A stretch of DNA of 25,965 nucleotides from Chloroflexia bacterium (GTDB lineage Bacteria > Chloroflexota > Chloroflexia > Thermomicrobiales > UBA6265). The stretch lies in assembly GCA_013698305.1 (NCBI GenBank), contig JACCVC010000113.1:1-25965 (forward strand). The letters are read 5' to 3'. Made by a program: the position numbers and the translations under genes. Positions 14,980 to 23,939 of this stretch are shown piece after piece. The first letter of the stretch is position 1. Every line of letters begins with the position of its first letter. Below the pieces are notes generated by a model. The model did no database searches. It worked only from the letters and a program-made list of their open reading frames with translations, and was not told the origin of the DNA.

Positions 14980-15453
14980 CTACGTGTTGTCGGTGATCGA
15001 CGCAGTCAGCAGCCGGTGGATCAGTTCGTAGTCCTCTTCTGGAACGTTGTGGACGTTGCCCTGAAAAGCCAAAGTCCAGTTCTTCTCGGGCCATTTCTTC
15101 GCGTAGGTCATCTGGCGGGCGACGGGCTCGGCGTCTACCCAGCCGTCGACGTCAGCGACGAGTTCTGGCTCGATATTGACGCGCCAGGGATAGTTTTCCG
15201 GCTCGCCATTCGATTTCGTGTTCTTGCTGGTCCAGATCAGGTCGTCGCCCTCGAAGTATTCCGACGTGACCGTCGCGGTAGCGGCGAACATCTTCTTGCC
15301 GGTGAGGTAATAGACCAGCTTGTCGCCCGGCTTCATCTGCTCGGCCTTCTTGCGATGCCGCGACTTCATGCCCTGCACCGTGAAGTCGCGAGCCTTCGTC
15401 GCCTCCAGGTTGTCGGGGGAACTTACCAGAACCCAGTACTGTCGGTCGGCCAC
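14980..15453 (-). CDS. EVE-domain protein
   Basis: Stand-alone EVE domain, a PUA/YTH-like fold that recognises modified bases in DNA or RNA; EVE proteins are often linked to restriction of modified phage DNA or to RNA metabolism. GTG 15453 is the start, with GGAGG seven bases upstream; 157 residues. Motifs include DRQYWVLVSSPDN at the N-terminus, KSRHRKKAEQMKPGDKLVYYLTG, and MTYAKKWPEKNWTLAFQG near the C-terminus. These are typical of the family. It is convergent with ssrA and divergent from glcD; no nuclease or methylase gene is adjacent, so a defence role cannot be argued from context here. The frame is open upstream, but that portion lacks similarity. Confidence 0.88.
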   Translation of the reverse strand: MADRQYWVLVSSPDNLEATKARDFTVQGMKSRHRKKAEQMKPGDKLVYYLTGKKMFAATATVTSEYFEGDDLIWTSKNTKSNGEPENYPWRVNIEPELVADVDGWVDAEPVARQMTYAKKWPEKNWTLAFQGNVHNVPEEDYELIHRLLTASITDNT

Positions 15454-15552
15454 TATACTTCCTCCAGTGCGCGAATCATTCGATATCTCCGAAGTGTAGC
15501 CGGTTGGATTTGATCCAGATGTGAGCCAGTGCATCAAACGGATGTGGCGTGG

Positions 15553-15581
15553 TTGACTTGTTCCTTCTGTCTTTGGATACT
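15553..15581 (+). promoter_or_regulatory. Promoter of the glcDEF operon
   Basis: TTGACT (15553-15558) and GATACT (15576-15581) with a 17-base spacer form a near-consensus sigma-70 promoter. RNA would start near 15588, about 50 bases before glcD. Confidence 0.7.
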
Positions 15582-15595
15582 GCGTTGACGGCGAA

Positions 15596-15617
15596 CCCCG
15601 CACACCGGGGTGCGGGG
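15596..15617 (+). promoter_or_regulatory. Hairpin in the glcD leader
   Basis: CCCCGCAC (15596-15603) and GTGCGGGG (15610-15617) are exact inverted repeats with a six-base loop. They lie between the promoter and the GAGGG ribosome-binding region of glcD, so it may be an operator for a local repressor or an RNA structure affecting translation. Confidence 0.6.
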
Positions 15618-15637
15618 CGACGAGGGTGGTGACTCGC

Positions 15638-17098
15638 ATGGATCGCGATGCCTTTTTGGCTGAACTGAAGACGATCTGCGGAGACCGTGGGGTGCTGCAC
15701 CAGGCGGCCGATCTGCTCGTGTATGAGTACGACGGGTCGGTCGATGGCGCGGTGGATACCGAACGTCCTCTGGCGGCGGTGTTGCCGACGTCGACCGAGC
15801 AGGTGTCGGCGGTCGTGCGACTCGCGTATCGCTACGGCGCGCCTGTGGTCGCGAGAGGGGCGGGGACCGGGCTTTCCGGTGGCGCGGTCGCGCGAGGCGG
15901 GGGGGTCATCATCGCTCTGACCCGGATGGATCGGACGTTGCGGGTCGATCCGGTCAATCGCACCGCTCTGGTGGAACCTGGCGTGATCAACCTGGAGCTG
16001 TCGCAATCGGTCGGGCCGCAAGGGATGTTCTTTGCGCCGGACCCTTCGAGCCAGAAGGCGTGCACCATCGGCGGCAACGTCGCCGAGAACTCAGGTGGAC
16101 CGCACTGCCTGAAGTACGGTGTGACGACCAATCACATACTCGGACTGGAGGTTGTGCTGCCGGACGGAACGGTGACGTGGATCGACGCGCATGGTCCGGG
16201 TGTCGGCGGTCTGGACCTGGTGGCGATCCTGGTCGGCTCCGAGGGGATGCTCGGCATCGTCACCAAGATCCTGGTGCGGCTTATGCCGAGTCCGGAATCG
16301 GTACACGTCCATCTGGCGGCGTTCGGCACGATGGACGACGCGGCGGTGTGCGTGACCAACGTCATCGGGGCAGGCATCCTGCCGGCGTCGCTGGAGATGA
16401 TGGATCAATTGACGATCAAGGCGGTCGAGCCCGCCTACCACGCCGGTTATCCGATGGACGCGGCGGCGGTACTGCTGGTTGAAGTCGATGGCACCGGCGC
16501 CGAGGTCGATGAGATGAGCGCCCAGATTGAGCGAATCGCCGGGGAGAGTGGCGCGACATCGTTTCGGTCAGCGCAGTCGGCGGCAGAGCAGGAGTTGCTG
16601 TGGAAGGGTCGCAAGATGGCGCTTGCGGCGATGGGCCGATTGGCGCCCAATTATTATCTTCACGACACAGTGGTACCGCGGACCCGGTTAACGGAGACGC
16701 TACGAGCCGTCAACGACATATCCCAGGAGTTTCGACTGGATATTGCCAACGTCTTCCATGCGGGAGACGGCAATCTGCACCCGTTGATGTTGTTCGACCG
16801 GCGCAAGAGCGGTGATGTCGAGCGGATTCTCGAAGCCAGCCACGAGCTGATCAAGACCTGCGTCAGCATGGGCGGCACGCTCTCCGGCGAGCATGGCATT
16901 GGGTCCGAAAAGCAGGGGTACATGGAGTTGATCTATACCGGGGAAGACCTGGCGGCCATGGCGGGAATCAAGCTGGCGTTTGATCCCCGAGAACGGATGA
17001 ATCCGGAAAAGGTGCTGCCGAAAGGCTATATGTGCGGTGAGGTACGGGCGCTCCACAATCAGGCGATGGCCCAGAAACATGGTATCCACCCGATGTGA
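15638..17098 (+). CDS. glcD: Glycolate/lactate oxidase FAD subunit GlcD
   Basis: Flavoprotein subunit that oxidises glycolate or another 2-hydroxy acid (such as D-lactate), passing electrons to partner subunits. From ATG 15638 it has 486 residues. The N-terminal FAD-binding domain shows VARGAGTGLSGGAV, IGGNVAENSGGPHCLKYGVTTNHILGLEVVLPDG and LVGSEGMLGIVTKI. The C-terminal FAD-oxidase domain has NVFHAGDGNLHPLMLFD and GEHGIGSEK, with histidines typical of active members. In-frame GTG codons at 15626 and 15629 are alternative starts. It is the first gene of the operon, followed 14 bases later by glcE. The true substrate within the 2-hydroxyacid group cannot be told from the sequence. Confidence 0.95.
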   Translation: MDRDAFLAELKTICGDRGVLHQAADLLVYEYDGSVDGAVDTERPLAAVLPTSTEQVSAVVRLAYRYGAPVVARGAGTGLSGGAVARGGGVIIALTRMDRTLRVDPVNRTALVEPGVINLELSQSVGPQGMFFAPDPSSQKACTIGGNVAENSGGPHCLKYGVTTNHILGLEVVLPDGTVTWIDAHGPGVGGLDLVAILVGSEGMLGIVTKILVRLMPSPESVHVHLAAFGTMDDAAVCVTNVIGAGILPASLEMMDQLTIKAVEPAYHAGYPMDAAAVLLVEVDGTGAEVDEMSAQIERIAGESGATSFRSAQSAAEQELLWKGRKMALAAMGRLAPNYYLHDTVVPRTRLTETLRAVNDISQEFRLDIANVFHAGDGNLHPLMLFDRRKSGDVERILEASHELIKTCVSMGGTLSGEHGIGSEKQGYMELIYTGEDLAAMAGIKLAFDPRERMNPEKVLPKGYMCGEVRALHNQAMAQKHGIHPM

Positions 17099-17112
17099 GA
17101 GGAGCATTGCAG

Positions 17113-18369
17113 ATGATCGTTGAGCAATGCATCGACGGCGTGGCGCCGGACTCGGTAGTTTCGCCGGCGAGTGGCCGCGAGATATCGGATGTCCTTCAGC
17201 AGCTGCGGGAAGATGCCGCGTGGGTGCTGCCCACCGGGGGTAGCACTGCTCTGACCACCGGTAATGCTGTCGGGCGGGTGCCGGTGCAGATGGACCTGAC
17301 GGGACTCGCCGGTATTCTGGAGTATGAGCCAGCCGATCTCACCGTGTCCGTCAGGGCTGGGACTCGCTGGTCAGAACTCATTGCCACCCTGTCGGCAAAC
17401 GGCCAGACGATCCCGATCGACGTGCCGTTTCCCGAGAAAGCGACCGTCGGCGGAGTGGTAGCGACGGGCTGGGCGGGGCCACGCCGGATGCGAGACGGAA
17501 CTATCAAGGACCTGCTGATCGGCGCGTCGTATGTGCGCGGAGACGGTTTGATCGCCAAGGCCGGCGGCATGGTGGTCAAGAACGTCAGCGGGTTCGAGAT
17601 TCCGAGACTGTTGCATGGATCATACGGCTCCCTTGCGATGATCACCTCGGTGAATCTCAAGGTGATCCCGTCACATGAGTCGGAGTTGACGCTGCTTTCT
17701 GAAAGAGTTCTGTTCCGGGAAGCAGTTGACGATGTCGTGCGGCTCACGCGATCCGAGGCGACAGTCGCAGCTGCGGTTGTCGACGGAAGTGGGGACGATG
17801 CAGAGATTGCCATCCGGCTGTCTGGTCGGGCAAGACCGATCAGGGAGCTTGAGGACCGAATTCGCCTGGAACACGGGCAACTTCAGTTGAGCAACTCGCT
17901 GGAAGAGGCCGACAGCGCTCAGTGGTGGCAGCGTCGGTCAGACACGCTGGCGACCGCACATGATGATCGGGTGATGATCGAAGTTGGAAGCACGCCGTCG
18001 TCGATTGGCAACTTGTTGAAGCGATTGCGGGAACGACTCTACGGAGCTGACGATGCCAAATATGACGTCTCTCCAGGTACGGGCTCTGTAACCCTTGCGC
18101 TTCCGGCTGCGGCGCTCGACCACGCGTCATGGCAGCAGGTCTGGGAGCAAGCAGGATTGAGCGGCGGCGCTCGTTATGTGGTGTTCCATGCACCAAGAGC
18201 ATGGAGGTCTGGTTCTCAGGTGTGGTCGATTCCCGAGGATCAGCGTTCGATCATGGGAGCACTCAAACACCAGTTTGATCCCGAACACCGGTTGAACAGG
18301 GGCAGGTTGTGGGACTCGCTTCCATCCACCAGCCCGACTGACCTCGAAACCATGGAAAGCATCACCTAA
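17113..18369 (+). CDS. glcE: Glycolate oxidase FAD-binding subunit GlcE
   Basis: Second FAD-binding subunit of the complex, shorter and more diverged than GlcD. From ATG 17113, with AGGAG eight bases upstream, it has 418 residues. PTGGSTALTTGN, FPEKATVGGVVATGWAGPRRMRDGTIKDLLIG and KAGGMVVKNVSGFEIPRLLHGSYGSLAMIT are the expected GlcE signatures. The C-terminus ends in FDPEHRLNRGRL, the family's conserved tail. It overlaps glcF by one base (TAATG), implying translational coupling. Confidence 0.94.
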   Translation: MIVEQCIDGVAPDSVVSPASGREISDVLQQLREDAAWVLPTGGSTALTTGNAVGRVPVQMDLTGLAGILEYEPADLTVSVRAGTRWSELIATLSANGQTIPIDVPFPEKATVGGVVATGWAGPRRMRDGTIKDLLIGASYVRGDGLIAKAGGMVVKNVSGFEIPRLLHGSYGSLAMITSVNLKVIPSHESELTLLSERVLFREAVDDVVRLTRSEATVAAAVVDGSGDDAEIAIRLSGRARPIRELEDRIRLEHGQLQLSNSLEEADSAQWWQRRSDTLATAHDDRVMIEVGSTPSSIGNLLKRLRERLYGADDAKYDVSPGTGSVTLALPAAALDHASWQQVWEQAGLSGGARYVVFHAPRAWRSGSQVWSIPEDQRSIMGALKHQFDPEHRLNRGRLWDSLPSTSPTDLETMESIT

Positions 18370-19754
18370 TGGCTATCCAGACATCGCCGTTCGATCAGCT
18401 TGTTAAAGAAGCATCGCGGAACATGCGGGGCTTTTCGGGCAAGGACACCCCGGATGACACGCTGCTGCAGGATTGTGTCCATTGCGGCATGTGCCTGCCA
18501 ACCTGCCCGACGTACCGGCTGACCGGCAACGAGGCGTCGTCACCGAGAGGTCGGCTCTGGATGATGAAGGCGGTGGCCGACGGGCGGATGGACCTGCTCG
18601 ATCCAGCCTTCGATGAGCAGATGTACCAGTGCCTGAACTGTCGCGCCTGTGAGGCGGTTTGTCCCTCCGGCGTGCAGTACGGTCCATTGGTCGAGGCCTC
18701 CAGAGCGCAGCTGGAGCAGCATCGGCCCCGACCACGCTGGCAGCGCGTCGCGCGGTCGGTGGGGATGCGTTTGCCATTCGACGACATTCGGCGTATGCGG
18801 GCGTTGACTGGCGGCCTGCGACTGTATCAGCGCAGCGGATTATCTGCGGTTCTGCAAAGGACGGGAGTCCTGAAGCGCCTCGGACTGGAAACGCTGGAGG
18901 CAATGGTGCCGCCGGTTCGAGAGCGACCGCTGGTGTCAGGACGCGAATCCTGGCAACCGGAAGACGCCACCGCGACGGCGCACCTGTTCAACGGCTGCGT
19001 AATGAGTACCGTATTTTCCGGCGTGAACAGGGCGGCGGGTCGCGTGCTTGCCCACAATGGCTATGCGACTGACGTGCCGGCCACCCAGCAATGCTGTGGG
19101 GCGCTGTACGTCCATGCCGGCATGATGGACGAAGCACGTCGCCTGGCGCGGATCAACATCGACGCATTCGAGCGGGACGGTAACGGCGCAATAGTCGTGA
19201 CCGCGGCAGGGTGTGGCGCGGCGCTCAAGGAATATGACCACCTGCTCGCCGACGATGCAGACTACAGGGATCGCGCCTCGTCATTCGCCGAGCGTGTCGT
19301 GGATCTGACGGAGCTGGTCGGTACCGATCGCCTGGTTCAGCCGACTGTGAGCGCGAGTCAGCAGGTCACATACCAGGAGCCATGCCACCTGGCGCATGCG
19401 CAACGGATCACGCAGCAGCCTCGGACGATGCTCGGTTCGGTGCCTGGCCTGGAGCTGACGGAGATGCGGGAGTCGTCCTTGTGTTGCGGGAGCGCGGGGA
19501 TCTACAACATCATCCGGCGAGAGATGGCCGACGACCTGGGAGATCGCAAGGCGCAGCACATCAAGGACACCGGCGCGGGAGTCGTGGTAACGGCGAATCC
19601 GGGCTGCGCAATGCAACTCAGGACATCGCTCAATCGAAACAACATCAACGCCGAGGTTCGACATATCGCCGAGATTCTCGACGACGCGTACGGAGGAGAG
19701 CGAGCGGCGCGGGACGGCACGTGGGCGTTCCAGCGGGCGACGCCACCGACTTAG
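18369..19754 (+). CDS. glcF: Glycolate oxidase iron-sulfur subunit GlcF
   Basis: Electron-transfer subunit linking the flavin subunits to the membrane quinone pool. The 461-residue protein has two 4Fe-4S ferredoxin motifs, CVHCGMCLPTCP (Cys36, 39, 42, 46) and CLNCRACEAVCP (Cys88, 91, 94, 98). Two cysteine-rich CCG domains follow, with NGCVMSTVF plus QQCCGALY, and EPCHLAHA plus SLCCGSAG and NPGC. This is the complete GlcF layout. Its stop codon overlaps the stop of the convergent histidine kinase by three bases (TTAG at 19751-19754). A short hairpin AGCCTG/CAGGCT (19753-19770) just beyond may help end the transcript. Confidence 0.95.
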   Translation: MAIQTSPFDQLVKEASRNMRGFSGKDTPDDTLLQDCVHCGMCLPTCPTYRLTGNEASSPRGRLWMMKAVADGRMDLLDPAFDEQMYQCLNCRACEAVCPSGVQYGPLVEASRAQLEQHRPRPRWQRVARSVGMRLPFDDIRRMRALTGGLRLYQRSGLSAVLQRTGVLKRLGLETLEAMVPPVRERPLVSGRESWQPEDATATAHLFNGCVMSTVFSGVNRAAGRVLAHNGYATDVPATQQCCGALYVHAGMMDEARRLARINIDAFERDGNGAIVVTAAGCGAALKEYDHLLADDADYRDRASSFAERVVDLTELVGTDRLVQPTVSASQQVTYQEPCHLAHAQRITQQPRTMLGSVPGLELTEMRESSLCCGSAGIYNIIRREMADDLGDRKAQHIKDTGAGVVVTANPGCAMQLRTSLNRNNINAEVRHIAEILDDAYGGERAARDGTWAFQRATPPT

Positions 19755-21700
19755 CCTGTCGTGGCAGGCTCTTCGATTTCATCCTCGACAACCGGGAACC
19801 GGATCGTCGCGATCGTGCCCGTCTCAGTCGGGCGGATGGAGAAGGTCCCCCGAAGGTCAGACGTGACCAGTCGCTGAGTGATCCTCATGCCGAGGCCCGA
19901 ACTCTCGGCCGGTTTGAACCCTTTCGCAATGCGCACACCGTCGTTGATCACCTGGATCGTCGCAGTGCCATGGTCCTGGATTCCCGTGATCGTAATCCTG
20001 CCGCGGTCCCTGCCCGCGAACCCGTGATGAATCGCGTTTGCGGTCAGTTCGTTGATCAGGAGCGCGATTATTGTCGCCTGGCGACTGGGCACAGTCAGCG
20101 TTGATGCCGGGATGTCGAACGTGATGTTCAATCCGGGCGGAACCAGCGTGCTGTGCGCGTCCTCCGCCACGAGGCTGGCGATCACGTCGACGGTCGTGCC
20201 GGTGAGTCGTGAAGCGTCGCTCATGATGTCATGCACGGCGGCGATCGACTGGATCCGGCTCACCGCCTCCCGAAGCTCGTGGGACCAGGGAGCCTCCTCG
20301 TCCGAGCGCAGTTGGAGCGACAGCAGGGCGGCGACGGTCTGCAGGTTGTTTCTTACCCGGTGGTGCATCTCCTGGACCAGCGCCGACTGGGTTTGGATGC
20401 TGGTGATCGCTTCCTGATAGAGCCCTGCGTTGTCGATGGCGATGGCGGCGGCATCGCCGAACGCTTGCAGCAGGCCCAGTTGCTCCTCGTCGAGCGACGT
20501 GCCGAGGCGGAGGCGGAAACATAGCGCGCCTACCGTCTCTCTGGCGGTATTCAGTGGCAAACAAAAGACGCTGCTTGTGCCATCGACATACGAGATATCT
20601 CGCGTGCGAGCGACCCCGGATTGCAATACGTCGCGCACCACCATGTTTCGAGAGGACTCGTCTTCGTGCTCCCGCAAACTGCCGACGCGATACTCGATGG
20701 TCGGGAGGGTGTCCCCTGCATTTGTTTGATCCGCGGGCAGCCGAAAGATCGCCGCGGCTTCGGCGTTGATCAGCTCGACCGCTTGCTCGGTAATGAGCTT
20801 CAGCACCTCGGACAGGTTCAGCGTCGATGCCACCACGCGTGATACCCGCTGGAGTGTCGCCAGTTCGGTGATTTTGCGCTGAAGCTCCTCGTCGGTCTGG
20901 GTCGAGCGGCGTTCGGTATCGATGGTGACGGCGAGCAGGCTTGCGACCGATTCGAGGAAGTCCATCTCATATGCGGCCGTATGCCGCCCGTCCAGCGAAT
21001 GGATGCTGAGGACACCGACCAGTCGCTCAGGGCCAGTGACGATCATGGGGGTGGACACCTGGGTAGTGAATTGCTCGTCACCCAGCCCTGGATGATCAAG
21101 GAAGTGCCGATGGGCGCGGGCGTCAGCGGCAACAATGGTTCGTTGGCCCAGTGCCGCCTGTCCGGCGATTCCGGCGCCTACTCGTAACGTCACCGCGCCC
21201 ACTGTGGCGGGGTCCATGCCCCACGCTCCCCGGAGCGCAAGCGCCTTGGTGGCCTCGTCATGGAGAAAAATGGTGCAGGCATCGACCGACATCGACCTGG
21301 CAATGCGCTCGGCGATCGTGGCGAGTCGAACAGCCAGTGGTTGCTCAAGCGTCATGTCCCGGCAGATCGGTCGCAGGTGCGTGAGCAGATGCGCCTCGCG
21401 GTCAGCGCAGCCGGGAGTCTCAGCGCATGCATCGAGCGCTTCCCGAAGTTGGAGGATCATCCGTCCGACTGTGCCTGCGTGTAGCGATGGCCCTTGCGCT
21501 TCAGCCTGGATGGCAAGCGCCAGCCTGCCGATAAGCTCATCCGCTGGAAGGTTGATCAGTATCGCGGAACTCGCAATCTGCGTCATCAACTCGCGGCATG
21601 CGGGGTCTTGCGGTCGAGGATCGTCGCCTGGATCGCCGGAGTGGGCGGATGTAAGCAATTTGGCGATCAGCGAATCGAGCGTTGGCGCGTGTTCAGCCAT
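19751..21700 (-). CDS. GAF-GAF sensor histidine kinase, HisKA_2 type
   Basis: Cytosolic sensor kinase, 649 residues from ATG 21700, with no membrane segment. An N-terminal helical region (1-115) is unrecognised. GAF domain 1 spans about 120-262 (VDACTIFLHDEATKALALRG, GAGIAGQAALGQRTIV, STPMIV, LVGVLSIHS), then a coiled-coil linker, then GAF domain 2 (about 285-435). The dimerisation/phosphoacceptor helix EMHHRVRNNLQTVAALLSLQLR (His446/447) is of the HisKA_2 type, and the ATPase domain has N-box NELTANAIHHGF (Asn550) and SSGLGMRI (602-606). The architecture resembles PdtaS-like kinases, which usually signal to ANTAR-type antiterminators. No response regulator is adjacent. It follows the S9 peptidase by 11 bases. 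The frame stays open upstream over the peptidase but lacks similarity there. Confidence 0.9.
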   Translation of the reverse strand: MAEHAPTLDSLIAKLLTSAHSGDPGDDPRPQDPACRELMTQIASSAILINLPADELIGRLALAIQAEAQGPSLHAGTVGRMILQLREALDACAETPGCADREAHLLTHLRPICRDMTLEQPLAVRLATIAERIARSMSVDACTIFLHDEATKALALRGAWGMDPATVGAVTLRVGAGIAGQAALGQRTIVAADARAHRHFLDHPGLGDEQFTTQVSTPMIVTGPERLVGVLSIHSLDGRHTAAYEMDFLESVASLLAVTIDTERRSTQTDEELQRKITELATLQRVSRVVASTLNLSEVLKLITEQAVELINAEAAAIFRLPADQTNAGDTLPTIEYRVGSLREHEDESSRNMVVRDVLQSGVARTRDISYVDGTSSVFCLPLNTARETVGALCFRLRLGTSLDEEQLGLLQAFGDAAAIAIDNAGLYQEAITSIQTQSALVQEMHHRVRNNLQTVAALLSLQLRSDEEAPWSHELREAVSRIQSIAAVHDIMSDASRLTGTTVDVIASLVAEDAHSTLVPPGLNITFDIPASTLTVPSRQATIIALLINELTANAIHHGFAGRDRGRITITGIQDHGTATIQVINDGVRIAKGFKPAESSGLGMRITQRLVTSDLRGTFSIRPTETGTIATIRFPVVEDEIEEPATTG

Positions 21701-21711
21701 GGATGCTTGCC

Positions 21712-23751
21712 CTACAGGTGATTGTCGAACCAGCCGATCAAGTGCTGGAGTCTGGCAACGCGGCGACTCGGAGTGCCAGAACGGGAAAGATCGTGCGATT
21801 CGTCCGGCATTCGCACGAAGGTGACCTCCTTGCCAAGGAGCTTCAAGGCGGTGAACATCTGCTCCGCCTGTTCGATCGGGCAGCGCAGGTCGCGTTCCGC
21901 ATGCAGGATCAGGAGCGGGGTTTCGATGGTTTCCACGTAGCTGATCGGGGAGTGCTTCAGGAGCTTCTTCGCATCCGACCACGGCGTGCCGTCGAATTCG
22001 TAGACGCCAAAGTCGTAGCCGATGTCGCTGGTGCCGACGAACGAGTGAAAGTTGGATACGCAGCGCTGCGTGACCGCGGCCTTGAAGCGCGTGTCGTGAC
22101 CGATGATCCAATTGGTGAGGTACCCACCGTATGAGCCGCCGGTGATGCCGAGCCTGTCGACATCGACCCACGGCAACTTGCTCACGGCATCGACTGCGGC
22201 CATGACATCAGGCATATCGCTCACTCCCCACGTGCCGCGGGTTGCGCCGGTGGATGCCTCACCGTAGCCGGACGACCCACGTGGATTGCAGAAGACCACG
22301 CCGAATCCCCGCGAAGCCATCACCTGCATTTCATGAAACAGCGCGTATCCGTACATGGCATGAGGTCCGCCATGAACCTGCAAGATGAGGGGGTAGGTGA
22401 CGTCACTTTTTGGGTCGAGACCGTATGGCGGCAGCACCCAGGTTTGTATGGCGCCTCCGTCGGGAGCCGACACCTCGATCTCTTGTGGCGCGGCGAGGTA
22501 CACGCTATCAACGAGAGCGGCGTTTGGATTGCGAATAGTCTTGACTCGCTTGCCCCTGGCGGTGCTGGTTCGCAACTCGAACGGCGTGTCGGTGGAGCCG
22601 ACGACATGGGCGATGGTCTTGCCGCCAGGACGCATATCCGCCTGGATCACCCGCTCCCGCTTGTTCGTGATCGGCACGGGCTTGCCGCTTTTCAAGGGAA
22701 CCTGGAACAGCCGCGTTGCTCCGCGATCGGACCCCTGAACCATCACGTTGTCCGCGTCGGCCCAGCAGATAGCGCCGCCATTGCCGGTGGCCATGTCGCT
22801 CATGCCCACATCGGCAAAGGTGATATCGACTTTGGAGGTGTGATTCTTGAGTTTCGAGCCGTCTGGATTGACGGTCCACACGGCGATGTTGCGGGTGCGG
22901 CCTGATTCTGCGTCCTCATGACCGAGCAAGGCGATTTTCTTGCCATTCGGTGACCATTTGAGCGAATTGAACACCGCGTCGTCCGGGCCGATAGTACGGA
23001 CATCACCCCCGTTGGCGGGGACGAGCTGCACCGTTTGTGCCGATCCTGTTCGCCGATCGTCACCGCGGTCACCGAGAAAGGCGATCGAGCGACCGTCTGG
23101 CGACCATGCTGGACCTTGATCCTGCACGTCTCCATGCGTGAGCTGAACGGACTGCCTGGTGGCGGTGTCGATCGCCCAGATGTGGGCAAATCGCTTGAGA
23201 AATCCGCGACCGTCGGCGCGATACCTGAGGTCGTTCACGACGACCTCATCGGCGTGCAGGCCAATCGTGACCGGCGCCTCATGCGCAGCTTCCTCATCGA
23301 GGTCGTCCTCGGCCACGAAAACGACGCGGCGGCTGTCCGGTGACCATGCTGGCGACGATGCTCCGTTGGGGTGGTTTGTGAGTTGAATCGCCTCGCCGCC
23401 ATCGGGGTCGATGGTCCACAACTGTGACGGGCTGGGGTCTACGGTGTTATTGTCGTGTTGCTCTCCTGACGACGACATTGTAGCTGGTCTGTTGGAACTG
23501 AAGACGAGTTTGCTCCCATTGGGAGACCAGACCGGATGCGTATCGCGATGCGAGCCCGACGTGAGTTGCCGGGGTTTGCCGCCATTGATATCCGCGATCC
23601 AGATCGCAGCCCTGTAGGAATCCTCAAGCTTGTTCATCCGAGTTTCCACCCACGTGACGCGCTGTTCGTCCGGAGAGATCGCGGTGTCACTGACAAGGGT
23701 GATTTCGTACAGGTCTTCGATGCTCAGAGGGCGAGAAGTGGTGGTGCTCAT
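21712..23751 (-). CDS. S9 family prolyl oligopeptidase / acylaminoacyl peptidase
   Basis: Serine peptidase that cleaves short peptides, often after proline or at acylated N-termini. The 679-residue protein has an N-terminal beta-propeller with WD/Tol-like blades (repeated WSPDG/WSPNG segments, for example at PAWSPDSRRVVF and PAWSPDGRSIAF) that filters substrate by size. The C-terminal alpha/beta hydrolase domain has HGGPHAMYGY, GITGGSYGGYLTNW (nucleophile Ser540), HAERDLRCP (Asp621) and PDESHDLSR (His653), so the triad is complete. There is no signal peptide; it should be cytoplasmic. ATG 23751 has only a distant AAGG. A histidine kinase follows downstream in the same direction. An inverted repeat at 23820-23840 upstream may be its operator. 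Confidence 0.95.
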   Translation of the reverse strand: MSTTTSRPLSIEDLYEITLVSDTAISPDEQRVTWVETRMNKLEDSYRAAIWIADINGGKPRQLTSGSHRDTHPVWSPNGSKLVFSSNRPATMSSSGEQHDNNTVDPSPSQLWTIDPDGGEAIQLTNHPNGASSPAWSPDSRRVVFVAEDDLDEEAAHEAPVTIGLHADEVVVNDLRYRADGRGFLKRFAHIWAIDTATRQSVQLTHGDVQDQGPAWSPDGRSIAFLGDRGDDRRTGSAQTVQLVPANGGDVRTIGPDDAVFNSLKWSPNGKKIALLGHEDAESGRTRNIAVWTVNPDGSKLKNHTSKVDITFADVGMSDMATGNGGAICWADADNVMVQGSDRGATRLFQVPLKSGKPVPITNKRERVIQADMRPGGKTIAHVVGSTDTPFELRTSTARGKRVKTIRNPNAALVDSVYLAAPQEIEVSAPDGGAIQTWVLPPYGLDPKSDVTYPLILQVHGGPHAMYGYALFHEMQVMASRGFGVVFCNPRGSSGYGEASTGATRGTWGVSDMPDVMAAVDAVSKLPWVDVDRLGITGGSYGGYLTNWIIGHDTRFKAAVTQRCVSNFHSFVGTSDIGYDFGVYEFDGTPWSDAKKLLKHSPISYVETIETPLLILHAERDLRCPIEQAEQMFTALKLLGKEVTFVRMPDESHDLSRSGTPSRRVARLQHLIGWFDNHL

Positions 23752-23819
23752 GTGAAAATGTTGGCCTTTCGGTTCAAGAAACCCAGGAGCCGATCCTTGA
23801 AAATCTGCTCCGATCGCTC

Positions 23820-23840
23820 ATACCCGATAGCATAGGGTAT
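23820..23840. promoter_or_regulatory. Inverted repeat between the divergent S9 peptidase and glycosidase-like genes
   Basis: ATACCC (23820-23825) and GGGTAT (23835-23840) are exact inverted repeats separated by nine bases, typical of a dimeric repressor site. It is 69 bases upstream of the peptidase start. Confidence 0.4.
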
Positions 23841-23858
23841 CAGTGATCGGCTGTCCCC

Positions 23859-23864
23859 TATACT
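23859..23864 (+). promoter_or_regulatory. Candidate -10 box for the gene at 23940
   Basis: TATACT sits 75 bases before the putative TTG start of the glycosidase-like gene and just beyond the inverted repeat. No -35 box is clear. Confidence 0.4.
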
Positions 23865-23939
23865 TCAGCGTGTCTCATCGCAGGTCGCGATGCCGACCGG
23901 GCGCGAGAGCCACCGTATCACCGGAGCGCTAGCCAGGAA

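Noticed and set aside
21701..22171. N-terminal extension of the histidine kinase frame
   Set aside because: It lies over the catalytic end of the S9 peptidase and is Arg/His-rich shadow sequence.
22320..23391. Repeated WSPDG/WSPNG-coding segments as DNA repeats
   Set aside because: These are protein-level beta-propeller blades of the S9 peptidase with diverged DNA, not nucleotide repeats or CRISPR units.
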